Source: Meloidogyne chitwoodi (Eukaryota > Nematoda > Chromadorea > Rhabditida > Meloidogynidae). Taken from it: 64,000 nt of DNA. Position numbers and translations under genes: made by a program. Shown piece by piece: positions 45,560 through 56,905 of the stretch (within the stretch, counting starts at the first letter, position 1; the number at the start of each line of letters is the position of its first letter). Below the pieces are notes generated by a model, which did not search any database, had not been told where the DNA came from, and was given only the letters and a program-made list of their open reading frames with translations. The stretch spans positions 1,240,001-1,304,000 of the forward strand of contig JACZZP010000010.1 in NCBI GenBank assembly GCA_015183035.1, written 5' to 3'.

Positions 45560-46539
45560 TTATTTATTATTTCCTTCTTCTTCTTCTTCTTTTTGTTCTT
45601 CTTCACGTTGTTCTTCCAATTTCTTGTCCAATAATTCCAATGTTGCATTCATTGAACGATATAGACGAACATAGTGTTTCTCTAATCCTTGAGCAAATAG
45701 AATTGCTCCACGAGCAAAATCCTTTTGTCGATCAGAAAAACTGCGAACATATTGATCAATCTTTTCCAAAAAAAAAATTAAAATTTAATTTTTCAATTTT
45801 TATTTTACCTTCACCAGTGCAAAGTTAAAGTTACTTTCAGCTTTAGTAAGGGATTCTTTATTAATTAATGTAGGCTTTAATTCAACAATTTCAATTGCTT
45901 TGCCTAATGCAATGGCTGCTTCATTTGTTAATTTAATATTACGTTCAATGCCTGGAACTTCATTAACTAAATATCCTTTGAAGATTTTTTCAATAACAGT
46001 TCTGTAGAGCTTTAAGAGAAAATATAATTATTAATTAATTAATTAATTTAAAATATTACCTTAACCAAATGTTCTCTCTCTAATGTAGCCAAATCAGAAT
46101 AAGCTACTTGTGTTGCAATTAATACTTCATTTAATTCGTCAACACTTTGAGTAAACGGCAATTTTTGGATTTTTCCCAATTCTTCAGCACATTTATGTGG
46201 ATAAGTTAATCTAGCATCTAATGATGGAGCAGCACTTGTTGGCCGAATTTTTAGATCCCATTTTTCAAGAACTTGTTCCATTGATTTACAAATCTATAAA
46301 TATTAATATTAATTAATTAATTAATTTAAACCTGTTCTAATTTAGCTTTGTTTTTTCGAAATTCTTCAATGAACTCTTGAACTTCCTTTGGCATACTTTA
46401 AAAAATAAAATATATTTAAATTAATTAAATTAAATTACATATTATCCATATCCAAAGGTGAAGAAGGAATTGTTGGTTCATCTAACAACATTGCATGGAA
46501 TATTCGCTCTGCAAGTTCTGTGCTAATACTACTAGCCAT
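45560..46539 (-). CDS. BAR-like all-helical protein of unknown function
   Basis: Starts MASSISTELAERIFHAMLL at 46539 and ends EEEEGNNK-stop at 45560, five exons, about 265 residues. The protein is strongly helical and charged: MPKEVQEFIEEFRKNKAKLE, then LEKWDLKIRP, LARLTYPHKCAEELG-like, LNEVLIATQVAYSDLATLE, REHLVKLYRTVIEKIFKGYL, ALGKAIEIVELKP, FNFALVKIDQYVRSFSDRQK, HYVRLYRSMNATLELLDKKL and an acidic C-terminus. The heptad-like pattern and length fit a BAR or endophilin-type coiled bundle, but no BAR signature can be named. It is a real gene by splicing and codon pattern; the function is a guess. Confidence 0.7.
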
Positions 46540-47163
46540 GATGAGTGAGAGAGAAGACAATTCAAGTTTTAGTGGTCAGGTTAATTTTGCAATAAATTTA
46601 TTTTTTATTTAAGGTTTTTATAGTTAATAAAAAAAGAAATTTTATTTTTTTAAATTTATATTTAAAAATAATTATATATTTTTTAAATTATTAAAAAATA
46701 TTTTTTTTACTTTTGCTGAATTTGCAATAATAATTGAATAAATATTTTTATTTTTTTAAATTTAAACTTTCATATTCTTTGTTTTTCCCTCATTTTTTCA
46801 TATGAATTTCATTAATGGCCTGATATTTTTATTTTTAATAATAATAATAATGACCATTTATTTACACGTGTACAAATAAAATATTTAAAAATAAATAAAT
46901 AAAATTAATAATAATAATAAATGATAAGGAAAATCATGCAATTTTTTATTTTATTTTTCATCAGCCAATCAACAAAAAAACCATCCAATAATCATTTTAA
47001 AGAAGCACGCCACAATTTATGTAAAATAATGTAAAACTATTTAAATAGAAAAATAAATAGTTAAATTAAATCATTCCATTTTATTAATTAATTAATTTAT
47101 AATAATATTTTATAGATAAATATAATAACTTGGAATAATTAAATTAAAATATTTAAATTAAAA
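46540..47163. promoter_or_regulatory. Divergent promoter region BAR-like / HADH
   Basis: 624 bp between divergent genes. The part nearest the BAR-like start carries AGTGAGAGAGAAG, a short GA-rich stretch. Otherwise it is extreme A/T with ACACGTGTAC (an E-box-like CACGTG) at about 46863-46872. Promoter role inferred from position. Confidence 0.35.
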
Positions 47164-48273
47164 ATGTTGGAAATATTAACAACAGAACAATCAACTATTT
47201 TTTCTTTTGAAAAAATAGTAATTATTGGGACTGGATTAATGGGAACTGGAATTGCACAAGTAAATTATTTATATTTTTAAAATTAATTTAATTATTTATT
47301 TAGATAGCTATAGAATCAGGAATTAAACAAGTTACTTTAGTTGGTCGTAGTTTAGATAAATGTGAAGAAGCTAAGAAAAAAATTTTATTAGGAATTCAAA
47401 AATCAACAAAAAGAAGAATGGCAAATGAAAATTTAGAAAAACAACAAAAATATATAGATTCTATAATAAAATCATTAAAATTAGTTTGTGATTTAGAAGA
47501 TGCTAATTTATTAAATGTAGATATGGTCATTGAAGCTGTAGTTGAAAATTTAAAAGTAATAAAAATAAATTAATTAATTTATTTTTTTTTAAAAAAAGGT
47601 TAAACAAAAATTATTTGTTGATCTTGAATCACGTGTTTCAGAAAATTGTTTACTTATTACTAACACTTCTTCTTTTCTTTTGGAAGATGTTTCTTCTAAA
47701 ATGAACGAAAATCGTCTTAAAAATTTTGGAGGACTTCATTTTTTTAATCCTGTTTGTCTTTAATAATTAAAATATAATTATTTAATTTTTAGGTGCCAGC
47801 AATGAAATTAGTAGAAGTTGTTAGAGGAAATAAAACTTCAGAAGAAGTAAATGAAGCTCTTTTTCGTTTTTGTCAAAAACTTGGAAAGAATCCAGTTAAA
47901 TGTGCTGATTCACCTGGATTTATTGTTAATAGACTTTTAATTCCATATTTGGCAGATTCTATGCGTTTAGCAGAAAGTGGTAATGCCTCACATAAAGATA
48001 TTGATGCAGCAATGAGATTAGGAACTGGTAAAATAAAAATAAATTAAAATATTTATTTATTTATTTTTTAAAGGTCATCCAATGGGACCTTTTGAATTAA
48101 TGGATTATATTGGCTTAGATACTATGAAATTTATAATGGATGGTTGGCATCAACGTTGCCCAGATGATCACCGATATACTCCCTGTGAAAGTATTGAAAA
48201 ATTAGTTAATTGTGGAAAAATTGGAAGAAAAGTTGGAGAAGGATTTTATCGTTATAATAATAACAATAAATAA
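47164..48273 (+). CDS. HADH: 3-hydroxyacyl-CoA dehydrogenase (short-chain, HADH type)
   Basis: Oxidises 3-hydroxyacyl-CoA with NAD in beta-oxidation. Five exons (47164-47259, 47304-47555, 47599-47751, 47793-48027, 48074-48273), about 310 residues. Starts MLEILTTEQST, then the NAD-binding FEKIVIIGTGLMGTGIAQ (GxGxxG). Next are LVGRSLDKCEEAKKK, VDMVIEAVVENL, LLITNTSSFLLEDV, FGGLHFFNPVPAMKLVEVV (catalytic His), KNPVKCADSPGFIVNRLL, AMRLGTGHPMGPFELMDYIG and GEGFYRYNNNNK-stop. All catalytic residues are seen. The N-terminus is short and not strongly basic, so mitochondrial targeting is not obvious. Confidence 0.93.
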
Positions 48274-48418
48274 ATAAATATTTTTTAAAATAAAAATAAA
48301 TTGTAATAAATATATTTTAATTATTTAAAATAATTTTTGACTTTTTTAGAATAATAAATTTGTAAAATATTTATTAATAATAATATATAAAAATATTTAA
48401 ATTAATATTATTTCTTCT

Positions 48419-50548
48419 TTAAAGACCTCCACCACCACCAATATATCGTCTAGGTTTAGGTAAAGGACTTTGACCAAAATTACTAGGAAATCCACTCATT
48501 TCAACAGGAAATGAAGGTATTCTAAATGATCTTAATATTTTTATTTTTTTATTAAATAAATAATATTGAATAATTAAACAAATAAAAAGAAGTGGAATTA
48601 ATCCTATAAAATATAAAAAAGAAATTAATTAAAATTAAATTAATTAATTAACTAACCAAATATAGCCCATAACCAAAAAGGAATTAATTCAAACATAAAA
48701 GAACATTGATTATTCTAAAAATAAAATAAAAAATATATTATTTATTTACTTGATTTTCTTGTTCATTTTTAATTGGAAGAGCATTTTGTTTTAATTGTAA
48801 AATTAATTTATTTCTTTCTTCTAAATTATTATTGGGACTTTCATCTCCAGCAAATATAATTAATCCATCAGCAATAACATCTATTGTTATTAAAGCCTTT
48901 TTAGTTAAATTGTTGTTTATTAAATCTTTTAAATAAAATAATTATTATTTTTTCTTTTTATAATTAATTAATTATATTTAAATATTATTATTTATTAATT
49001 TTACTTTAATATTTTAATTTATTTAATTTTTACTCAAATATTCTTTTAATTTACCATTTTTTTGTTTTATTCCTTCTAAATTTCTTTTATTTTTTTTAAT
49101 AAATTCTTTTTCTCCATGTCCAATAATTAAAGGTATCCATAATCCATTTTCATTTAATTTACAACAATTAGTAATTAATGGTAATATTTTATTATTATTT
49201 TCTTCTTCTTTTTCATGTTTTTGTTTTATTAAAATATTATTTTTTTGAATATTTTGAGAATTAATATCTTTTGATTTTTCAATAATTGGAAGAGGTGGAC
49301 CTCCATTTGAAGGTAAAGGAATAAATTGACAAGAAGGAGGCTATTTTTATTTTTTAAATTAATTAATTTATTAATTTTTACTGTAATTCCTTCACATCCA
49401 TTTTGCCTTTTATCACATAAAGTTATTTGACAACGAAAAAATATTGATATTTGGTCAGCAAATTTAAAAGCATTAATTAATGTAAAAGAAGAATTTAATT
49501 GTGAGGAATAAATTAATGAAGGCATTAATGAATAATCTGTGACACAACCACGTTGATCAATTAATTGATAACTATGACCATTACCATCACGAACAATACA
49601 AGAATGAACTAACATACCCATTTCTTCTATTTATTTAAAATAAATATTAAAACATTTTAGAAATATTCTTTTACATAATTATATAAAAATTAAAATATAA
49701 TTATTTTATAAATAAATTAATTAATTAATAAATTACCACTATCACAACTCCATTTATGTGTTAATTTTTCTCCAATATTAGCAAAACGAACTGATTCTTT
49801 AAATGATGATTCATTACCATTTATTATTCTAAGAACTTCATATTGACATAAAGGGGCATCTGATTGTTCAGATATTTGAGCAGATGGAATATCACTTTTT
49901 TTTAAATTAAATTTAAATTTAAATAAATAAATAACCTCATATCTAATTTTCTTTCAAGTTCTCTAGAAATATCTTTATAAAAACAAGTAACACTATATGC
50001 TTTATCTCTATTAGTAACAAATAAATGATGATGTTGAACAATTACCTTTTTTAAATATTATTTAATTATTTTTAATTAACAAATGAAAGAGGGATATATT
50101 TTATTATTTATTACAAATATAGTCAATTGGAATATTATTATTTAATTAAATAATTACAATAGTACTATAAATAATTCCATTTTCTTTATTTGTATTATTT
50201 AAATATAATAATGATCTTTCTCTTTTAATTTGGCAATTACTTTTATAAGAAATATGTAAATAAAATGGTTGTATAATTGGTTGTTTAATATAATTAATAT
50301 GACAATTATTTGAAAAGAAAAATCCTTTTAAATATACATGACCACCAAAAGCAGAAAATTTAATATTTGGTACAAAATGAAGTCTCATAGCATTTTCAAG
50401 ACATTCCTTTTAATTTATTTATTTAAATATAATTATTCTAACCAACCAATTCAGGTGGATTATCTATATCTGATAAAACAAATAATAAAAACTGAATATT
50501 AATTAATATAATTTTTATTAAAAAATAATTAAATAAAAATATTAGCAT
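48419..50548 (-). CDS. Cuticlin-type zona pellucida (ZP) domain protein
   Basis: Extracellular matrix protein of the nematode cuticle, made as a type I membrane precursor. Starts MLIFLFNYFLIKIILINI at 50548, a signal peptide, then DIDNPPELECLENAMRLHF, typical of the ZP start. Cysteines follow the ZP-N/ZP-C order: SNNCHINYI, YKSNCQIKRE, YSVTCFYKD, PLCQYEVLR, HKWSCDSEMGMLVHSCIVRDG, QRGCVTDYSLMPSL, FFRCQITLCDKRQNGCEG. After these comes a Lys/Asn/Glu-rich linker with KKNKRN (possible furin site), then a transmembrane helix (FWLFAIGLIPLLFICLI) and a tail ending PRRYIGGGGGL-stop. VHSCIVRDGNG is a known cuticlin hallmark. Seven or so small exons. Confidence 0.82.
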
Positions 50549-50808
50549 TTTCAAAATAATTAAATTTTAATAAAATTTAAGAACTTTTTTTCAAATAATT
50601 TTAAATTAAATATTTAATAAATAATCCCATTTGTATGCGCAAATGGTTGGATTATTTTTATTTAAAAATTATAACAATAAAAATAATAAAGTAGATTATT
50701 TATTTATTTAAATTTTGTAATAAATTAAAAATTAATTTTTAATAAAAAAATATTTATTTTATTTACAATAAATTTAAAAAAAAAATAATTATAATTATTT
50801 ATTAATTT

Positions 50809-51615
50809 TTAAGTAAATTCAGAAGGTGGATTATATATTGTTTTTTCTTTATAATAAACTTCTTCATGTTCTTTATCACAAATTAATAAAAGAAGTGCTC
50901 CAAAAATAAATCTAAAAAAATTAAAAATTAATTAATTTAATTTAAAAAAAACAAACAAAAGAGAACCCCAAGCAACACCATAAGACCAATCAAATTCCCA
51001 ATTTCGAAGTCCATATGAATTAATTGATAAATAAAAACATATTGGAAAACCAACAAGTGTACCCAATTCAAAAAATACTTTTTTAAATAAATAAATATAT
51101 TATATAAAATTAATTAATTAATTTACCAGAAATAAATGAAAGCCAAGTTGCTGATTTATAAAAAATATATTTTTTATGTAAATCATTACTACGTAAAGCA
51201 GCTGTATTTACAAAAATTGCAAATAAATTACAAGCTGCAGAAATAATTAATAAAATCGATGCTATTCTTATAAAAACTTTAAAAAATAAAATATTTATTT
51301 ATTTATAAATAAAATGCCTGTATTTCTTGCTGGTGGTTGACATTGTCCTTCAATTGGAGCATTGGGGACAGGATTTGTAGGTGTAGATGCTGTTTTTTCT
51401 GTACATTCTTGAAATAATCCAGTATGAAAAGAATATGTTTTTAACCAAAAAGTACTTAATAATGATATAATTAATAAAAATAATGAAAGGCACAAACAAA
51501 CAAGAGAAATAACCTTTTTATTTAATTAAATAAATTAATTTATTAAAATATATTTTCTCACTTTTAATGGCCTAACAACTGTAACAGTCTCCACTGTTGT
51601 TGTTTGAGCTGGCAT
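50809..51615 (-). CDS. vab-9: VAB-9 / TMEM47-like claudin-superfamily four-TM protein
   Basis: Starts MPAQTTTVETVTVVRPLK at 51615, followed by VISLVCLSLFLLIISLLSTFWL (TM1), an extracellular loop with two Cys (ECTEKTAS, GQCQPPA), TM2 (IASILLIISAACNLFAIFV), TM3 (FFELGTLVGFPICFYLSI) and NWEFDWSYGVAWGSLLFIFGALLLLI (TM4). The tail has VYYKEKTIYNPPSEFT. The TxPLK opening and W-x-F-x-W-S/G-Y-G-x-A-W-G at TM4 match TMEM47 and nematode VAB-9, which sit at epithelial adherens junctions. The second extracellular and junction roles are inferred from the family. It is transcribed ahead of the cuticlin gene on the same strand (261 bp between). Confidence 0.72.
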
Positions 51616-54192
51616 AATTCCAATAATTAAAAAAAAGGATTAGTAGAATATAATTTTTATATTTTTCTATTATTTAATAAAAATAATTAATTAATTAAAT
51701 ATATTTATAAATAAATAAAAATCTTTTAATTAAAATCGATTTGTCAAAACACTGGAAAGATTTGTTTTAAAAGGAGGGAATGAATAAAAGAAATATTTAT
51801 TTATTATTTATAAACGCGCAATCTCCAGAAAGAATAAAAAAAGAATTTAATAAAATTTTAGATCAGAATTAAAAAAAGAAAATATTTTAATTAATTGTTT
51901 AAAATTATTTTTTTAAAGAAAATTTAAATAAATAAAATTATTTTAAAAATTTAGGTCAAAAATTGTTGTTTATTGGAATTTATATAACAAAAAAAATAAA
52001 AAAGAAGAAGGAAATAAATAAATAATTTTAGATTAGTAGTTAGAGTTTATTATTATTTGTACTTTTTATTATTTTGTTGCGCATGTATTTTGAAGGTTAG
52101 AGAATTTATTTTATTTTATTTGTTTTTGTAAAATAATCAAAATATTTATTTAAATAGCCAAATAATAATTTAATTAAATCAGGGCTCTTATTCCTACTTT
52201 TAAATCGATATTTTGAATAAAAAATTAAAATTTTTGCGAAATTGATAAAAATTTACTGGCTAAAGGTAAATATTTCCAATTTTCTCTACTATTTAACTTG
52301 TAGTTCTGCAATAATTTTTTTCCTAAAAAGGCACTAAAATTTTTAAAATTTATTCATCCCGAAAATCCAACTCTTAACTGATATACCGGTCGCTAAAAAT
52401 GTCGTACACCGTTAATTGGGGAAATATATATATTTAAGCAAGAATAAAGATTTTTAAAATAAAATCTGAGGTGTACTTTTACTTCGAAAATTTTTTAGCT
52501 TATTTACTTTAAAATAAAGTTTTTTGTACTTTTATTTTGATTTTTGTCGATGCGAGCCTTGCATTAAATAAATAAAAATATATATTTTATTTTTCTTCTT
52601 TTGTGTGTCAAAAACATTTATTTAGGTTTGTAAGCTGAAAATTTATATGAAAAAAAGCAAAAGTGCCAAAAAGAAAAAAAAATAATTTAAAATTAGAGTT
52701 ATTTAATAATTAGTTTTTAAAATAAATATTTTAAATAAATCAACGTAGAAAATATTAAAATTAAATTTTAAAATATATATATTGATTAATTTATATTTTT
52801 AGAAAAAAGCTTATTCAAATAAAACAAATTTTATGGTAAATAATTTCATCACCTACATACACAAATAATAAAATGTACTTAATATTATACAAATAGACAA
52901 AAGGTGAGAAAAGATTTTTATTTTTATTTAATAGAAAATATATAAAAATAATTTTAAAAATTATTTTTTAAATATATAATAAATTTTTACAAATTAATTT
53001 TTTAAGTATGGCCGATCGGCTGACTGACTGACTGACGTTTTTATTTAAAAATATATTTATTTATTTATTACACTATTTTTTCTAGCCAATTCATCAAAAA
53101 AATGTGAATTGATGAGAAGAAAAAGAAGAAAAAGGGGGTAAATATTTGTATTAGAGTGTTGTTGTGATGATGGATGAATCAATTTTTGAAAAAAGGGGAA
53201 ATAAAACAAATAAAAAATGAATTGAACTTTAATTATTTATTGGCAATGTTTTTAATTAAAAATAATTTTAGAATTTAATTTAAAAAAATAATACATAAAT
53301 AATAATAAAATAATTTAAAAAAATTATTAAATAATTTTAAAAAATTATTTTTTTAAAACTTTTAAAAAGGAAAAATAAATGCATTAAAATAAAAAAGCTG
53401 TTAAGTGCAATGAAATTTTTTTTTAAAAATGGCCAACTGTGAAAAAATAAACAAAAAAACAAAAATATAAACTCTCAATATGTAGTTATAATCTCAAGAG
53501 AGAATGTCGGCTTTATTCTTTTTTAAAGGCTAAAAAGAAAAAAAGCCGCCGCTAATATTCAAAAATTGGTATTATTTAAATATAAATAAAAGTAAATTTG
53601 TATTTTACTTATATTTGTATAATGAGACTTTCTTTTTAAAGTAAACTTATTATAAGATTTTTATTTAATTTCTTGTGAAAAATACTTAAGTAAAACTGTT
53701 ACATATTTAAATTTATATCAGAAAAAATCGTAATAAAATAGAAGGAAATAAAAAATATATTTATTTAAATAGCGGTATTTTCTTTTATGGAGAAAGTCAA
53801 CAAATATTTAATACAAAAATATAAATATATTTATTTATTTTATAAATAAATCTCACAATCATTATTTATAAAAATATATTTGTTTCTTTTCTGTAAAAGG
53901 GTGAAACAATTTTTTTATTTTTTTATAGCTTTTAAGGATTAAAAATGAACTGATTTTTATGTTTTTTAAACTAAATAAGTTTGGTAATTTAACAAATTTT
54001 AATTTTTTGGTAAAAATGGAATAATTCCAATTAATATATAAATAATAATTTAGTAATATTAAATAAATACCCAAATAGAATAATTAAGAATTTTTTATAA
54101 AATTTAATAATGTCTACATTTAAATACACTTAAAGAAGTTTGATAGGTAAAATTTTATCAATTATTTTAACAATTTTTTGTATTAGCTATTT
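51616..54192. other. Large gene-free A/T-rich region
   Basis: About 2.6 kb with no supported gene. It contains a (GACT)n microsatellite at about 53020-53038 (CTGACTGACTGACTGACG) and GAAGAAAAAGAAGAAAAAG runs at about 53115. The rest is A/T. It includes the VAB-9-like promoter on its left end and the SDHB 3' flank on its right. Confidence 0.45.
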
Positions 54193-56388
54193 TAAGCATC
54201 TGCAGACTTTGGAATTTGTGGTTCTGGTTTTGTTCTAAAAAAATAATTTGGTTGAATAATATTGTAAATGAACAAAACTGACTTTATAAAGAAAAATAAG
54301 CTCTAGTCCAGTTTATGAGTCCAACAAGTTTTGTTATGTAAATAAAGTCTCATTTACGTGTATATGGGAATGGGTCCCGCTGGTCCATTTTCCAGTTTTT
54401 TCAAAGAAGGTGGGTTGAGCCTTGGACAGAGAACGGGCTTCTTAAAAACTGAAAAAGAGAACCGAAAACCGCGACCTGGACCAATACAGATAATCACTTA
54501 ATGAGACTTTAATTGCTTATCAAAACTTGTTCGAACTCATAAATTTTTTATTGAACTCATAAAAGTCATTTGGCTCACAAACTGGACCAGAGTCGAAAAG
54601 GTACTTTTCCGTTATCCCTACGGACTTTTTGCGGACTTTTTTTTTGCGGACAAAATTTGTTTTTTAAAAGAGAAAATATATAAAAAAATCAATCCAATGG
54701 CAATATTCCCCAAGCAATCATAATTTCTTCAGAAACGTCTTATTCACCAATCATTTTCCTCCACATAAATTCTGCAAAATAACTATCAAAATGGTGGCGT
54801 GCTGTTCCTCTGTTTCCTATTATGCCATTTGACACTGCCCCACATCCTTTCCACTCTGAGTATTACAAGTACATACAGTTTCAGGGTCTACGAAGTTGTA
54901 CCTAATCATAATTCAGTTGTTGGCAAATCCAAAATTTTCATTATAAATTAAATAAAATACTAAAACTAAAATAGAAAATGATAAAGATTAGTTTTCATAT
55001 ACATATTTATACTCAACATTAGATTGATGATTGAGAGATACGGCACATTGATGGAAAAAGGGAATACACAAAATATTTTGTCCGCAAAAAGTCCGTAGGG
55101 ATAACGGAAAAGTACCGTCGAAAAATATCAAAAAAAATAATTTTTGAAATGTTTTAAAAAATTTTTAAAAACACTATACCGAATTCCAGTCAGCATTGAT
55201 TTTATTTCTCCAATTGCCTTTGCAGGATTTAGATGCTAATTGAAAAATTAATTAAATCTTTTATATTTATAACCTTTGGACATGTTTTTGTACAATTAAG
55301 AATTGTATGACATTTAAAGGCAGAGAATGGGTCAGAAAGACGAGAAAGCCTTTCCTTAGATTTATCATCTCGAGAATCAATTATCCATCTAAATATTAAA
55401 CAAAAAACAAATAAAAAATATTATTAATCGACCTATATGATTGAAGAAGAGCTGCAGGCCCCAAATATTTATCTGGATTCCACCAATATGAGGGACAAGA
55501 AGTACTACAACAAGCACACAAAATACATTCATAAAGACCATCCTAAATAAAAATTTAAGTATTTTAAATTAATTTAATATCATTCGGAAGAGAATATAAT
55601 CAATTAAAAAAAGACTATTAAAAATGTATTCCTTGCAATTGCTTCAAAAATTTAAATTAGAAAATTTTTTTTAAAGTTTTACAAGTGTTGCTCTCTCATC
55701 AATTGTCTGGTACATTTCCTTCTCACCCAATTTTAATGATTTGTTCTTTTGAAGCCAAGGCTGTACTGAAGCATATTGTTCATAGAAAAGAGTCATATCT
55801 GGAACAAGATCTTTAACAACATACCTAAAAAAATAATTTAAGAATTATAACCGAATCATTAGAGGAAATTATTGAAAAGATTTAAACAAAATAATTTGAA
55901 TATTTGTCATAAAATTTAAATAAACACACACATGTGTGGGAGTGGATAAATCTTTGTAGATTTATTTGTGATTTTATCAATGTGACAGATACATGCCAAA
56001 GTATTTTCTCCATTTATGTTCATTGAACAAGAACCACAAATTCCTTAAATTATCAAATTTAAAAAGATATATTAAAAAACCTTCTCGGCATGATCGACGA
56101 AATGTTAAAGTTGGATCTATCTCATTTTTAATTTTTATCAAAACATCCAAAACCATAGGACCACACTTATTCAAATCAATATCATAGTTCTAAAAATATT
56201 AAAAGATTTTAATTAAAAATAAAAAAAACTTGTAAGTGAGGTTTAATTTCTGGAGTTTCTGGATTATAACGATAAATTTCAAATGTCTTGATATTTTGAT
56301 TTTGAACAGAAGCCATCGAAACAGCAGTACGCACTCCAAATAATTCAGAATAATGCCGATAAGTAATGAAGAAAATATTGCGCATCAT
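54193..56388 (-). CDS. sdhb-1: Succinate dehydrogenase iron-sulfur subunit (complex II)
   Basis: Electron transfer from succinate to ubiquinone, mitochondrial inner membrane. Starts [18 protein letters not shown] at 56388 behind an ATTTTTAG, a basic import presequence. Next come [39 protein letters not shown] and the 2Fe-2S ligands [15 protein letters not shown]...TLAC. The bacterial-type ferredoxin half has [19 protein letters not shown] and [20 protein letters not shown], all cysteines in place. The final exon (near 54193-54230) encodes [17 protein letters not shown] after [11 protein letters not shown]. The last intron runs from about 55180 to about 54230, some 940 bp, and holds two inverted-repeat elements; the others are of normal size. 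Confidence 0.92.
54301..54592. mobile_element. Foldback/MITE-like element in the SDHB intron (CTCTAGTCCAGT arms)
   Basis: The left arm (54301-54356, CTCTAGTCCAGTTTATGAGT ... AATAAAGTCTCATT) is complementary to the right arm (about 54499-54592, AATGAGACTTTAATT ... ACTGGACCAGAG). The right arm carries about 38 extra bases, including a second TTTATGAGTT word. Between them, GGGTCCCGCTGGTCC... pairs partly with GGACC..., so the hairpin is nested. No coding capacity. The right end abuts the next element. Confidence 0.7.
54600..55116. mobile_element. 517-bp non-autonomous DNA transposon with 37-bp perfect TIRs and 8-bp TSD
   Basis: The left terminus (54600-54636) starts GGTACTTTTCCGTTATCCC. The right terminus (55080-55116) is its exact reverse complement over 37 bp. 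The 8-bp duplication GTCGAAAA flanks it (54592-54599 and 55117-55124). The interior has no long open frame. TIR length and an 8-bp duplication fit hAT or Merlin elements; GG/CC ends would suit Merlin. It is intact enough to look recent. Confidence 0.88.
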
Positions 56389-56449
56389 TTTTTTATATTC
56401 TAAAAATGTTTTCTGATATATGTTTGAGATGGAAATGTAAGAACAATGC

Positions 56450-56535
56450 ACGACATTTCGTCCCAACGGAAAAAAATCGGTGGCACGACTTTTCGTCAAC
56501 GGAATTTACGTCAACGGACTTTTCGCCAATAAAAA
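56450..56535. repeat. Degenerate ACTTTTCG/TCAACGGA repeat
   Basis: Words CACGACATTTCGTC, ACGACTTTTCGTCAACGGA, TTACGTCAACGGACTTTTCGCC follow each other as imperfect 18-22-bp repeats. They share the CTTTTCG core with 43147-43200 and 43700-43730. Confidence 0.5.
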
Positions 56536-56905
56536 TTTTTTAAAAGTTAAACGGGAATTTAGTTTTTAATGTTACAGTTCAAGGTAAAATGTACCTTTGT
56601 GGTTAGTAATAAAGTGGTTATGAAAAAATTGTGCTTATCTTAACGTTGGTGACTCTAGGGAGGTATTGTCCTTCTTTTTAATTAATACTTTTCTATTTTT
56701 ATAAAAACTAGCGAAATTGGCGCCAACCTTGAGTATCCTTCTTTGCTAACAAAAAAAAAACAAAATAATCTAAACAATAAAGTCATACATAAGTATAAAC
56801 ATTTCCAAAAAATAAACAAGCAAGTTAACGAAATAATCATCCAAATACCAAAAGTACTATAACAAAAACAATCGTCTAACACTTAAAAAACTTTACCAAA
56901 GAATA

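Noticed and set aside
53020..53038. (GACT)n run
   Set aside because: Simple microsatellite of four units.
53862..54074. 70-codon minus-strand frame rich in Lys/Ile
   Set aside because: Low-complexity A/T translation, no homology.
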